A stretch of 22,889 nt of DNA from Fimenecus sp045594885 (GCA_045594885.1 JAZNZJ010000010.1:1-22889); one strand, 5' to 3'. Counted from the first letter of the stretch, positions 6,508 through 15,948 are shown. The notes: a model not told the origin generated them from the sequence alone. Translations and numbers: made by a program.

Positions 6508-7271
6508 TTTAATCTCACACTAACATCACCCGACGAAATCTCTTCAATTTCGTCTTTTTCATTCTTAACAAGCAAATGACATTCGTCAGTAATGCCGATT
6601 ACAGTTGCAGGTCTTGTAGTTTCACTTGAAATTATGTTGATTTCTTTTCCTGTTAAATATGAATACTCTTTATATCTTTTAGTAAAATCCGTATCATTGC
6701 CATTATACATATCCAAGAATTTATTAACCACATCGGCAACAATTTTTTCTTTAATATTTTCTTCTGTTTTTCCCGGGAAAATTGCGGTTGCAATATCCTT
6801 TATATCATCGGGAAAACCATTTTCAGGTGCTGATGCATTTATTCCGATGCCAACAACTGCATAATCAAGCATTTTATTGCTGTTTATTGCACCTTCTGTT
6901 AATATTCCGCAAACCTTTTTGCCGTCAATATAAATATCATTAACCCATTTAATTTTGACATCATTCGAGTTATATTTCATAATGGTTTCAGCAACAGAAA
7001 CTGCCGCCATAACTGTCAAAAAAAGTGATTTTTCGATATCATATTTAGGGTGTAAAAGTAAGGAAAAGTATATTCCTGTTCCATTTGGAGAAAAGAAAGA
7101 CCTACCCATTCTGCCCCTGCCACCTGTCTGACTCTCGGCAATAACGAGTTGAGTTGTCATTTCACCTTGTGAACCTAATTTTTTTAAATAATTGTTAGTA
7201 GAATCAAGTTCATCAAAAATTGTGATATTCAATTTATGGTTTAAATATTGTTCTAAAATTTTCTTCTCCAA
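6504..7271 (-). CDS. birA: Biotin-[acetyl-CoA carboxylase] ligase, no DNA-binding domain
   Basis: Activates biotin with ATP and attaches it to the biotin carrier lysine of acetyl-CoA carboxylase and related enzymes. The catalytic core begins almost at once (FDELDSTN, about 19-26). The biotinyl-AMP-binding loop GGRGRMGR is at 50-57 and KWVNDI at 108-113, and a C-terminal beta-barrel domain follows. At 255 aa it lacks the N-terminal winged helix of bifunctional BirA, so it should be a group I ligase that cannot repress transcription. The start is a TTG two bases after the upstream Nudix stop, with only a GAGAGAG-like ribosome site; a TTG at codon 14 is an alternative. Confidence 0.93.
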   Translation of the reverse strand: MEKKILEQYLNHKLNITIFDELDSTNNYLKKLGSQGEMTTQLVIAESQTGGRGRMGRSFFSPNGTGIYFSLLLHPKYDIEKSLFLTVMAAVSVAETIMKYNSNDVKIKWVNDIYIDGKKVCGILTEGAINSNKMLDYAVVGIGINASAPENGFPDDIKDIATAIFPGKTEENIKEKIVADVVNKFLDMYNGNDTDFTKRYKEYSYLTGKEINIISSETTRPATVIGITDECHLLVKNEKDEIEEISSGDVSVRLK

Positions 7272-7273
7272 GT

Positions 7274-7762
7274 TTATTCTCTCTCATTCGATATAATATG
7301 CACTATTTCTTTTGGCATAGTTTTTAAATAATCTTTCATAAAAGTTGGATATGCAACATATTTATCCAAATCATCAATAGGAATCCAATGCACTGTTTCC
7401 TTATATCCACCATTTGTGTAACTGTCACTATGTAATTCTTTTGAACCTCTTGGTTTCATCAAATAATAAAATGCAACCTCGTGGCAAAGTGTATTAGGTT
7501 GAGTTCCACCGTCACCGTAAAAGAAATTCTCGTGAATTACAGCTAATCGGTCAATTTCATAATGAACTCCTGTTTCTTCAAAAACTTCTCTTTTAACTGC
7601 ATCTTCTGATGACTCGTTCATATGTATTGCCCCGCCAATTGAGTACAAATAATCAGCAGTCTCATTACCTGCAAACAATACACAATTATCTTCAACGATA
7701 ATTGCTGCCGCACGATAACGGAACCAATGATTTTCTTTTGTTATACCACAATCAAAGTCCAT
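7274..7762 (-). CDS. Nudix hydrolase
   Basis: A 162 aa Nudix protein, first gene of the biotin operon. The Nudix box is complete: Gly44, Glu50, Arg58-Glu59, Glu62-Glu63, Gly65. The sequence 'NHWFRYRAAAIIVEDNCVLFAGNE' before it and 'GGTQPNTLCHEVAFYYLM' after it match the ADP-ribose-pyrophosphatase-like Nudix proteins of Firmicutes, but the substrate cannot be told from sequence. The ATG at 7762 follows TTAGGTGGTG. Only two bases separate its stop from the birA start. It is distinct from the second Nudix gene at the end of this operon and does not look like a duplicate of it. Confidence 0.88.
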   Translation of the reverse strand: MDFDCGITKENHWFRYRAAAIIVEDNCVLFAGNETADYLYSIGGAIHMNESSEDAVKREVFEETGVHYEIDRLAVIHENFFYGDGGTQPNTLCHEVAFYYLMKPRGSKELHSDSYTNGGYKETVHWIPIDDLDKYVAYPTFMKDYLKTMPKEIVHIISNERE

Positions 7763-7794
7763 ATGAACACCACCTAATATATTAAAATCAATTT

Positions 7795-7823
7795 ATTATA
7801 TATTGAAAAATAAAATTATGCAA
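7795..7823 (-). promoter_or_regulatory. Sigma-A promoter of the Nudix-birA-bioY-Nudix operon
   Basis: On the minus strand, TTGCAT (7818-7823) and a perfect TATAAT (7795-7800) are separated by exactly 17 bases. Transcription should start near 7788, giving a leader of about 25 bases before the Nudix ATG. No biotin operator dyad is visible. Confidence 0.75.
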
Positions 7824-7827
7824 GAAA

Positions 7828-7850
7828 AAAGGACTCAAATCGAGTCCTTT
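7828..7850 (-). terminator. Intrinsic terminator of the maltodextrin operon
   Basis: The stem AAAGGACTC (7828-7836) pairs with GAGTCCTTT (7842-7850) around a five-base loop. On the minus strand the stem runs straight into TTTTTTCTTG. It lies just after the glgP stop and immediately before the next minus-strand promoter, so it insulates the two operons. Confidence 0.88.
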
Positions 7851-7854
7851 AATT

Positions 7855-10203
7855 TTATAAATGCCATATTTCTTCTGCGTATTGTTTAATTGTTCTGTCA
7901 GATGAGAACTTACCCGCATTACACATATTAAGCCAACACTTTTTATAAAATTCTTTTTTGTTCTTGTAATCAGCATTTACTCGTTTCTTAGTTTCAAGAT
8001 AGTCGTTGAAATCGAGAAGTAAATAATAATGGTCAGGCTTATGCCAAGATGCACCTTTAAGAATTGAATCGTAAAGTTCTTTGAAAATCTTTGTTCTGCC
8101 GTCTTTTAATGTGCCATCAACAAGTGCATCAAGAACACGCTTGATTTTCTCATCTGTTTCGTAAAGTTCTTTTGAAGAAAAGTTTTCTTTTATCTCTTCA
8201 ATATCTTCTACACGTGCACCAAAAATATAGTTATTCTCTTCCCCTGCTTCTTCGACGATTTCGATATTAGCACCGTCATAAGTGCCAAGTGTTACTGCAC
8301 CATTAAGCATAAGTTTCATATTGCCCGTACCACTTGCCTCTGTACCCGCAGTCGAAATCTGCTCACTTACATCTGCAGCAGCTACCAACTTTTCAGCATA
8401 GGAAACATTGTAATTTTTAACAAAAACAACTTTGATATATTTCGATACTTCTTTGTCATTTTCTATAAGCTTTGCAATTTCGTTAATTAGCTTAATTATA
8501 CCCTTTGCTCTTGCATATCCCGGTGCTGACTTTGCACCAAAAATAAAGGTTGTAGGTGTGAAATCTTTAAGAGTTCCATCTTTAATTTCAAAATAAAGTT
8601 CAAGAATTGCAAGGGCATTGAGCAACTGTCGTTTATACTCGTGAAGTCGTTTAATTTGAATGTCGAAAATTGAATGTTCGTCTATAACTACACCGTCGTG
8701 CAATTTTATATATTCAACCAACTGCTTTTTCTTTGTTTCTTTAATTGCAATAAAGCGATTAAGAACATTTTCATCATCAGCATACTTCTTGAGTTCTTTA
8801 AGCTTATCAAGGTCAGTAACCCATTCGTTGTTACCTAAAAGTTCGGTAACAAGTGCTGAAAGCTCACGATTGCAAAGCAATAACCAACGACGTTGAGTAA
8901 TACCATTTGTCTTATTTTGAAACTTTTCGGGATAAAGTTCGTACCAGTCTTTTAAAACATCTGTTTTAAGAATATCTGTATGAATTCTTGCTACACCATT
9001 CACATATTTTGAGCAGAATGTTGCCATATATGCCATATGGACTCTTTTATCCTGAATAATATACATTGTTTCGGCAATTTCTTTGTCAACATTCGCCTTA
9101 TTAAGCTCTTTTCGAAGCTCTTTATCAAGTCGTTTTATAATATCAACAACTTGAGGTATTGTATCACGAATAATTTTCAAATCCCACTTTTCAAGTGCCT
9201 CTTGCATAATGGTATGATTTGTATAATTAAATACATTTTTTGTAATTTCAAATGCCTCATCAAACTTTATATTCTCATTTTCTGTGAGAAGTCTAATAAG
9301 TTCAGGAATTGAAATTACAGGATGTGTATCATTGAGCTGAATTGTGATATAATCAGCAAATTTTGTAAAATCATCACCGTGAATTTTCTTGTATTTTCTT
9401 ATAATATCCTGCAAAGATGCACTTGAGAAGAAATATTGCTGTTTAAGGCGTAATTTCTTACCCTCATTATTGTCGTCATTGGGATAAAGCACACGTGAAA
9501 TATCTTCAGCACGATTTTTCAGGCTTACGGATTTGTCATATTTCTGTTGGTTGAACAAATCAAAATTAAATGGCTCAGTTGCTTCTGACTGCCACAATCT
9601 TAAAGTACCAACATTGTTATTACCATAACCCACGATTGGCATATCATAAGGCACTGCCTTAACAGTCATATTTTTAAAACTTACTTCTACTGAATCGTTT
9701 TCATTGCGAATTGACCAAGGGTCGCCATAGCGAGTCCAATCATCGGGCATTTCTGTTTGAAATCCGTCTTCAAATCCCTGTTTAAACAGACCATATTTAT
9801 AGCGAATTCCATAGCCATCAAGAGGAATATTTAGAGTTGCAGCACTATCTAAAAAACAAGCCGCAAGACGTCCTAAGCCACCATTACCAAGGGCTGCATC
9901 TTCAACATCTTCAAGTACTTTTAATGAAACACCATATTCATTCAAATCATTTTCTACATCATCATATATTTCCTTGGAAACAAGATTGTTATAAATTGCC
10001 CTACCAACAAGAAATTCAGCGGAAAAATAGAATGCAGTTCTTTCACGAACACGTCTATTTCTGCTATTAATCCAATCAGTAGAAATATGACTCATAAAGG
10101 CTGTTGAAATTACGTCATGCAGTTCATATGGGCTTAATTCCTTAATATTCTTTAAATATTTTCGTTCAGCATTAGATATTGCATCTTTTACAATTTGTGT
10201 CAT
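7855..10203 (-). CDS. glgP: Glycogen/maltodextrin phosphorylase
   Basis: Phosphorolyses alpha-1,4-glucan chains to glucose 1-phosphate using pyridoxal phosphate. It is a GT35 enzyme of 782 aa, close to the size of E. coli MalP. The PLP signature EASGTGNMKLMLN is intact, with the cofactor lysine at Lys630. N-terminal landmarks are 'FSAEFLVGRAIYNNL', 'ALGNGGLGRLAACFLDS' and 'LNDTHPVISIPEL'. The ATG follows AGAGG with a seven-base gap and abuts the malQ stop directly. Its place behind an oligosaccharide importer and MalQ suggests maltodextrin as the working substrate rather than stored glycogen; no glycogen synthesis genes are present. Confidence 0.95.
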   Translation of the reverse strand: MTQIVKDAISNAERKYLKNIKELSPYELHDVISTAFMSHISTDWINSRNRRVRERTAFYFSAEFLVGRAIYNNLVSKEIYDDVENDLNEYGVSLKVLEDVEDAALGNGGLGRLAACFLDSAATLNIPLDGYGIRYKYGLFKQGFEDGFQTEMPDDWTRYGDPWSIRNENDSVEVSFKNMTVKAVPYDMPIVGYGNNNVGTLRLWQSEATEPFNFDLFNQQKYDKSVSLKNRAEDISRVLYPNDDNNEGKKLRLKQQYFFSSASLQDIIRKYKKIHGDDFTKFADYITIQLNDTHPVISIPELIRLLTENENIKFDEAFEITKNVFNYTNHTIMQEALEKWDLKIIRDTIPQVVDIIKRLDKELRKELNKANVDKEIAETMYIIQDKRVHMAYMATFCSKYVNGVARIHTDILKTDVLKDWYELYPEKFQNKTNGITQRRWLLLCNRELSALVTELLGNNEWVTDLDKLKELKKYADDENVLNRFIAIKETKKKQLVEYIKLHDGVVIDEHSIFDIQIKRLHEYKRQLLNALAILELYFEIKDGTLKDFTPTTFIFGAKSAPGYARAKGIIKLINEIAKLIENDKEVSKYIKVVFVKNYNVSYAEKLVAAADVSEQISTAGTEASGTGNMKLMLNGAVTLGTYDGANIEIVEEAGEENNYIFGARVEDIEEIKENFSSKELYETDEKIKRVLDALVDGTLKDGRTKIFKELYDSILKGASWHKPDHYYLLLDFNDYLETKKRVNADYKNKKEFYKKCWLNMCNAGKFSSDRTIKQYAEEIWHL

Positions 10204-11700
10204 TTATTTGCCTCTTTTCTTTGAGGGTAATCTTTGATATAAAGCAGTATAATACCTGATTTTTTCTGCTAATTCGTCACTTACATAATCAGATTTTGCT
10301 CGCCACTGCCAGTTATCTTTAACGGTTGACGGAAAATTCATTCTGGCTTCATTACCGAGCCCTAAAAGATCCTGCATTGTAACAATTGCGGTGTCAGAAT
10401 TACTTGACCATACAGCTTTCATAAATCCCCAGTTGTAGCCCTCACGACGTGTAAGTCGCAAGTATTCTTTTGCACGTTTTCGTGTTTTTCTCGGTGCAGT
10501 TTTAGTCATAAAACCAATAATTGTGTCATTATCGTGAGTACCTGCATAGGCAACAGAATTTTTTGTAAAATTATGAAGAAGATAATCATTTTCTTCATCA
10601 GTATCAAAAGCAAATTGAAGAACTTTCATTCCGGGATATTTGCTCTGTTTTAACATCTTTTTGACCGCAGGAGTTAAAAACCCCAAGTCTTCAGCTATGA
10701 TATTCTTTTTACCCAAATCTTTTTCAAGTTCACGAAAAAAATCAATTCCCGGACCCTTTCGCCACTCACCTATTTTTGCGTTTTTTGAATCTGCGGGGAT
10801 ACAATAATACGACTCAAATCCTCTAAAATGGTCAATACGAATCACATCACACATATTGCAAAGATGTTCAATGCGTTTTTTCCACCAAGTATATCCGTCT
10901 TTTTTCATATAATTCCAATCATATAACGGATTCCCCCATAACTGACCCTCATCAGAAAAAGCATCCGGCGGACACCCTGCAACTTCTGTGGGATTACAAT
11001 TTTCATCAAGTAGAAATTGCTTGGGATTTGCCCACACATCTGCACTATCACCCGCTACATATATTGGAATGTCACCAATGATTTTGATACCATTTGTATT
11101 TGCATATGCTTTAAGTTTGTTCCACTGAATAAAAAAGAAGTATTGAACAGTTTTATAGAATTCAATTTCTTCGCAAAGTTGTTTTTTTAACGATGAAATG
11201 ACACTGCTTTTACGAAGTTTAATTTCTGTTTTCCATTCATTCCACGGCTTACCATTGTTTTCATCTTTGATTGCCATATACAAAGAAAAATCATCAAGCC
11301 AATAAGAATTTTCATTACAAAAAATTTTGTAATCAGAACTATTTTTATCAAATGATTGATAAGCTTTTTTCAAAACAGAATATCTGTTTTTACTTATCTT
11401 TTCAAAATCAATTTTTTCAGGATTGCTGCCCCAATCAATGCCGTTGTAATCATTTTCTTTCAGTAATCCATCATCACAAAGTGCTTTGAAGTCTATAAAA
11501 AACGGATTACCCGCAAAGGTTGAAAAAGATTGATATGGCGAATCGCCATAGCTTGTAGGACACAAAGGTAATACCTGCCAATATGTCTGACCTGACTTTT
11601 TCAAAAAATCGACAAAATTATATGCTGCTTCACCAAGAGTACCAATACCTGTGCTACCCGGTAAAGATGATATGTGCATTAACACACCACTTGTTCTCAT
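10204..11700 (-). CDS. malQ: 4-alpha-glucanotransferase (amylomaltase)
   Basis: Transfers alpha-1,4-glucan segments between maltodextrins and releases glucose, producing chains long enough for the phosphorylase. It is a GH77 enzyme of 498 aa. Visible motifs are the N-terminal 'SGVLMHISSLPGSTGIG', 'DIPIYVAGDSADVWA', the nucleophile region RIDHFRGFE, the acid/base region IIAEDLG, and GTHDNDT. I start at ATG 11700 (MRTSG...) after AAAGGTGATTTT. An upstream TTG-type start at 11745 would add a 15-residue atypical leader that overlaps the transporter ATPase gene. The gap to that ATPase gene is about 41 bases. Confidence 0.95.
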   Translation of the reverse strand: MRTSGVLMHISSLPGSTGIGTLGEAAYNFVDFLKKSGQTYWQVLPLCPTSYGDSPYQSFSTFAGNPFFIDFKALCDDGLLKENDYNGIDWGSNPEKIDFEKISKNRYSVLKKAYQSFDKNSSDYKIFCNENSYWLDDFSLYMAIKDENNGKPWNEWKTEIKLRKSSVISSLKKQLCEEIEFYKTVQYFFFIQWNKLKAYANTNGIKIIGDIPIYVAGDSADVWANPKQFLLDENCNPTEVAGCPPDAFSDEGQLWGNPLYDWNYMKKDGYTWWKKRIEHLCNMCDVIRIDHFRGFESYYCIPADSKNAKIGEWRKGPGIDFFRELEKDLGKKNIIAEDLGFLTPAVKKMLKQSKYPGMKVLQFAFDTDEENDYLLHNFTKNSVAYAGTHDNDTIIGFMTKTAPRKTRKRAKEYLRLTRREGYNWGFMKAVWSSNSDTAIVTMQDLLGLGNEARMNFPSTVKDNWQWRAKSDYVSDELAEKIRYYTALYQRLPSKKRGK

Positions 11701-11741
11701 AAAATCACCTTTATAAAATATATAATTTTTAGAGAAAATTG

Positions 11742-12839
11742 TCAATCACAAATAAGTCTTTCATTCATTTTATCGAAAATATGGATTTTATCGCTTATAA
11801 ATTTAATCAAACACTTTGACCCGCTTTTTATTTCGTCAGAGGAATCTACACTTGTTATAAACTTTTTACCACAGAGATTTCCGTATAAATAGCAATTTGC
11901 ACCGGTCATTTCTGCAATATCTACAAACAACTCAATTACTTCATCCGAATTTTTTTCATAAGCAATTTCTATATCTTCAGGTCTTATACCTAAAACAACG
12001 GTTTTATTTTCATAAATATTTAGATAATCATTCATACGTGAAGGTAACGCAATTTTATAATCATCAAATAATGCTGAATAAACATTATCATTCTTTTCAA
12101 TTTTGCACTCAACAAAATTCATCTGTGGTGAACCTATAAATCCTGCAACAAATAAATTCTGTGGGTGATGATAAAGCATATTGGGTGTATCAAATTGCAT
12201 CACCTCGCCTTTTCTCATTACAACGATTCTATCAGCCATTGTCATAGCCTCTGTCTGGTCGTGAGTGACATAAACAAACGTAGTCTGTAACTCCTTGTGA
12301 AGCATTGAAATGCGACTTCTCATTTCTGTACGAAGCTTTGCATCAAGATTTGAGAGCGGTTCATCAAGTAAGAATACGGCGGGCTCACGTACCATAGCAC
12401 GTCCTAAAGCTACACGTTGACGCTGGCCACCGGACAAGGCACGTGGTTTTCTTTGAAGATAATTTTCAATATCAAGCATTTTTGCAGCTTCACGTACTTT
12501 TTTATCTATTTCTTTTTTCGCTACTTTTCTGTTTTTTAAACCAAAAGCCATATTATTATAAACCGACATATGGGGATATAACGCATAGCTTTGAAATACC
12601 ATAGCAATATCTCTATCCTTGGGTGATACGTCGTTAACCAATTTATCACCTATATACAATTCACCGTCTGTAATTTCTTCAAGCCCTGCAATCATACGTA
12701 ATGTGGTTGACTTACCGCACCCCGATGGGCCGACAAGAATTATAAATTCTTTGTCATTGAACTGTAAATTAAGGTCATCAATTACGGTTACTCCGTCTTC
12801 ATAGGTCTTTTTAATATTTTTAAGTGATATTGATGCCAT
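11742..12839 (-). CDS. msmX: Sugar ABC transporter ATPase, MsmX/UgpC type
   Basis: ATP-hydrolysing subunit for CUT1 oligosaccharide importers, a peripheral membrane protein acting as a homodimer. The domains are complete in 365 aa: Walker A GPSGCGKST (37-45), Q-loop Gln83, signature LSGGQ (135-139), Walker B FLLDE (156-160) and H-loop His193. A C-terminal TOBE regulatory domain (about 240-360) includes GIRPEDI. In Bacillus a single MsmX serves several importers and is encoded apart from them; here it sits eight bases after the permease gene, so it is dedicated at least in expression. The symbol indicates family; the true partner set is not shown. Confidence 0.92.
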   Translation of the reverse strand: MASISLKNIKKTYEDGVTVIDDLNLQFNDKEFIILVGPSGCGKSTTLRMIAGLEEITDGELYIGDKLVNDVSPKDRDIAMVFQSYALYPHMSVYNNMAFGLKNRKVAKKEIDKKVREAAKMLDIENYLQRKPRALSGGQRQRVALGRAMVREPAVFLLDEPLSNLDAKLRTEMRSRISMLHKELQTTFVYVTHDQTEAMTMADRIVVMRKGEVMQFDTPNMLYHHPQNLFVAGFIGSPQMNFVECKIEKNDNVYSALFDDYKIALPSRMNDYLNIYENKTVVLGIRPEDIEIAYEKNSDEVIELFVDIAEMTGANCYLYGNLCGKKFITSVDSSDEIKSGSKCLIKFISDKIHIFDKMNERLICD

Positions 12840-12846
12840 GCTATTA

Positions 12847-13686
12847 TTATCCTTTCACAGCGCCGTCAATTACGCCTTTGATGATATATTTCTGACAAAT
12901 CAGATAAAAAATAATTATAGGAATTATTGCTAACACAAGCATTGCCATAAATCCACCCCAGTCAATTGACCCGTATGCCCCCTGCATTGTAAGCTGAATG
13001 GCAACAGAAAGTGTTTTATTACCCGAGCCCAAAAGTAAATATGGTAATAAAAAGTCGTTCCATATCCACATTGCATTAAGAATTGCCACGGTAATCGCAG
13101 TGGGTTTTAGTATTGGAAAAACCACATAAAAAAATGTTTTCAATGGGTTACAACCGTCAATCATTGCGGCTTCTTCAATTTCTTTTGGCAGTCCTTTTAC
13201 AAATCCACTGAACATAAACACGGATAAACCTGAACCAAATCCAAGATATACAGGGACAATACCCAACACACTATTAAGACCTAATTTAAAACAAATCCAA
13301 GTCATTGTAAACATTACCATTTGAAACGGCACAATCATACTGAATAGAAATAAATAGTACATTCCACTTGTCACTTTTGACTTCACTCTTGTTATATACC
13401 AAGCAGTCATAGAAGTGAGAATTACTATCGCTAACACTGACAACACAGTTATTACTAAGGTTCTTAAAAACGCACCAACTATTCCCGAAGTTTCTATTCC
13501 GTTTAAATAATTTTCAATTCCAACAAAAGTATCATTATCAGGAAAACTGAAAGGGTCACTTATAATATTAAATCGTGATTTAAATGAGTTTATTACAACT
13601 AAATATATTGGAAACAGAAATACAAATGACAGAAAAAGTAAGAAGGTAAAAGAGGCAGTTCTATTAATTCTTTTTCGTGTCTTCAT
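12847..13686 (-). CDS. Sugar ABC transporter permease, MalG-like
   Basis: Inner-membrane subunit of the CUT1 importer, 279 aa with about six transmembrane segments. The coupling-helix EAA motif is present as EEAAMIDGCNPLKTFFYVVFP at about residues 186-206. The N-terminus is basic (MKTRKRINR), followed by a hydrophobic helix, typical of MalG/AraQ proteins. I start at ATG 13686, which overlaps the stop of the preceding permease (TGATG); a TTG one codon earlier is possible. The two permeases form a heterodimer. Confidence 0.92.
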   Translation of the reverse strand: MKTRKRINRTASFTFLLFLSFVFLFPIYLVVINSFKSRFNIISDPFSFPDNDTFVGIENYLNGIETSGIVGAFLRTLVITVLSVLAIVILTSMTAWYITRVKSKVTSGMYYLFLFSMIVPFQMVMFTMTWICFKLGLNSVLGIVPVYLGFGSGLSVFMFSGFVKGLPKEIEEAAMIDGCNPLKTFFYVVFPILKPTAITVAILNAMWIWNDFLLPYLLLGSGNKTLSVAIQLTMQGAYGSIDWGGFMAMLVLAIIPIIIFYLICQKYIIKGVIDGAVKG

Positions 13687-14531
13687 CAATTTTCTACCTC
13701 TTTTCTGCCCGTTATTTTAAGTTGTATAAATGCAATCATTGCAACAATCAAGAAAAAAACAACCGCTTTTGCCTGACCTACCCCCTGCCAACCGATTCTG
13801 CCATAAAATGTGTTATATATATCTAACGCTAACATTGCAGTTTCTCTTGCAGGTGCACCGCCTGTAAGCGCCAAATTCTGGTCAAATAGCTTAAAAGAAT
13901 TGGTAAGGGTGAGAAATAAACATATTGTTACAGACGGCATTACCATTGGAATTGTAATATTCTTAAGGGTGCTCATTCCTGATGCACCGTCAATTTTTGC
14001 AGCTTCGTAAAGTTCACCGGGAATATTTTGAATACCTGCAATATATATAACCATCATATAGCCGATTAACTGCCAATTCATTAAAAACACAAGTCCCCAA
14101 AAGCCGTAATCAGCACTATAAGTTATATCAACGCCAAAAATACCGAGAATTGAATTTATAAGAAGATTCCATATATAGCCGAGAACAATTCCGCCAATGA
14201 GATTGGGCATAAAGAAAACTGTTCTAAAGAATGCTGTTCCTTTAAGTGCCTTTGTCAACATCATTGCAAGAAAAAAGGAACAGATGTTAATTGTAATAAC
14301 AGACACAATTGTGAATTTTACCGTGAACCAAAGTGCATTTAAAAAGTTATCATCTTGAGTAAATGCTTTCAAATAATTTTCAAAGCCAACCCACATAGCA
14401 CTTTCAACTGTAGTAAATTCAGTAAACGATAAAAGGATTCCCATTATAAAAGGAATTAAAAATACAACTGTGAAAGAAATAAAAGTTGGCAGAACAAAAA
14501 TCGGAAAGTATTTTTTTATATTTTTTTCCAT
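13686..14531 (-). CDS. Sugar ABC transporter permease, MalF-like
   Basis: First permease subunit of the CUT1 importer, 281 aa, with about six membrane helices and the EAA motif YEAAKIDGASGMSTLKNITIP in the third cytoplasmic loop. It is the short type without the large periplasmic P2 loop of E. coli MalF, as in Gram-positive MsmF-type proteins. The ATG follows AAGGTGGTGG, about 25 bases after the binding protein gene. It pairs with the MalG-like protein encoded downstream. Confidence 0.92.
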   Translation of the reverse strand: MEKNIKKYFPIFVLPTFISFTVVFLIPFIMGILLSFTEFTTVESAMWVGFENYLKAFTQDDNFLNALWFTVKFTIVSVITINICSFFLAMMLTKALKGTAFFRTVFFMPNLIGGIVLGYIWNLLINSILGIFGVDITYSADYGFWGLVFLMNWQLIGYMMVIYIAGIQNIPGELYEAAKIDGASGMSTLKNITIPMVMPSVTICLFLTLTNSFKLFDQNLALTGGAPARETAMLALDIYNTFYGRIGWQGVGQAKAVVFFLIVAMIAFIQLKITGRKEVEN

Positions 14532-14556
14532 TTTTCCACCACCTTATTATAAATAA

Positions 14557-15909
14557 TCATTTACTTTCGCTTTTCCAACGGTCAATAAATAGTTTTTTTA
14601 CGTCTTCCCACTCTTTTGTACCTTGTGCATATTGCAAAAGTGCTGCACCGAAATCCGCTTTAAAAGTTACACTTGGAAAAATCGTAAAATTCCATGGTAT
14701 TGTCGTTACATTATCATTTTTCATCCATTTTATTACTTCCTGTGCAAGTGGGTCCTGTGGTAATTCATCTTCAGAAAAAGTGTCGAAAGGTGCAATCAAT
14801 TCAAGTTCTTCTGTTACATATTTTTTACCTGTTTCACTTGAAAAAAGCCAATATATAAAATCTTCTGTTGCTTTTTGTTCTTCTTTTGATGCTTTTGAAT
14901 TAATTGCAAAGAAATTCTCTGTACCAATACACAATCCTTGATTTTCTTCATTTTCAAGTCCCATATATATAGGCAGATATTTAATATTTTCAGCCTTAAC
15001 AACATTTCCCTGAACACCGTTTATTTGGCTCCAAGCCCAGTTACCATTTTGAACCATAGCACATTGTCCAAGAGCAAATTCAGCCATTGATTCATCTACA
15101 ATTTTTGAGCCCAATTTCTTTTTATCAGTTACAGAATTGTTGATATACAAATCGAAAATTTTTCTAAAATTATCAGAATATTTAAATTCTATTGTTTTTG
15201 TGTCATCACTTGAGAGGTCAATGTCTTCATCTTCAAACTCATAATAAACAGGAATATTTGCCAAATGAGTCTGCCAACGCCAATCTTCACCTGTTTTAAG
15301 TGAGGTTGATGCAAATACACCTTTTATACCCAATTTCTCTGCATTTTTCTGCATATCTTCAACAACTGATTTCAATGCATCGAAGCTTTTTATTTCGTCC
15401 ATTGACTTGTAATCTGTATCTTTGTTCTCAAGATTAAAGTATTTATCGGTTATTTCTTTGTTATATATAATTCCGTAGCCTTCAACTACATATGGAATTC
15501 CGTAAACTTTGCCGTCAGATACAATTGCAAGTGATTTATCGTTAAGATGTTTGTAAAGCTGTGTTTCAGACAAATCAGCACAATAATTCTTCCAGTTTGC
15601 ATAACCCTTTGGTCCGTTAATTTGAAATAAGGTTGGTGCTTCATTTGTTCCCATTTTCGCTGTAAGGGTCTGTTCATAGTTACCACTTGCTGCTGTTTCA
15701 ACAATTAAAGTAACTCCTGTTTCATCCTTATAAGTCTTAGCAATATCATTGTAAATATCAGCAACTTCCGGTTTAAAATTTAAAAAACGAATTGTTATAC
15801 TTTCGTTGCTTGACTGCCCTGTCGGGTCATTATTGGTTTTTCTGTTACAAGCAGAAAACGTTGTGATTGATAATGCAAGAACTAACATCAATGATAAAAA
15901 TTTCTTCAT
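14557..15909 (-). CDS. Extracellular sugar-binding lipoprotein
   Basis: Substrate-binding protein of the CUT1 importer, 450 aa, probably tethered to the outer face of the membrane. It has a lipoprotein signal peptide: Lys2-Lys3, a hydrophobic core, and a lipobox FSAC with Cys21 as the lipidated residue. A polar linker and a COG1653-type binding fold follow ('SITIRFLNFKPEVADIYN', 'YGIPYVVEGYGIIYNKE', 'FALGQCAMVQNGNWAW'). The start follows ATGGAGGC. Maltodextrin is the likely ligand because malQ and glgP close the operon; the protein itself does not reveal the sugar. As first gene it should be the most expressed. Confidence 0.92.
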   Translation of the reverse strand: MKKFLSLMLVLALSITTFSACNRKTNNDPTGQSSNESITIRFLNFKPEVADIYNDIAKTYKDETGVTLIVETAASGNYEQTLTAKMGTNEAPTLFQINGPKGYANWKNYCADLSETQLYKHLNDKSLAIVSDGKVYGIPYVVEGYGIIYNKEITDKYFNLENKDTDYKSMDEIKSFDALKSVVEDMQKNAEKLGIKGVFASTSLKTGEDWRWQTHLANIPVYYEFEDEDIDLSSDDTKTIEFKYSDNFRKIFDLYINNSVTDKKKLGSKIVDESMAEFALGQCAMVQNGNWAWSQINGVQGNVVKAENIKYLPIYMGLENEENQGLCIGTENFFAINSKASKEEQKATEDFIYWLFSSETGKKYVTEELELIAPFDTFSEDELPQDPLAQEVIKWMKNDNVTTIPWNFTIFPSVTFKADFGAALLQYAQGTKEWEDVKKLFIDRWKSESK

Positions 15910-15931
15910 AATAATGCCTCCATATTCATTC

Positions 15932-15948
15932 CACTACCTTTAGTAGTG
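15932..15948. promoter_or_regulatory. Inverted repeat in the leader of the sugar importer operon
   Basis: CACTAC and GTAGTG flank the five-base CTTTA, located 23-39 bases upstream of the binding protein ATG. It is either a small mRNA hairpin just before the ribosome site or an operator. No local regulator gene is present. I see no convincing -35/-10 pair or cre box for this operon in 15949-16012. Confidence 0.4.
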
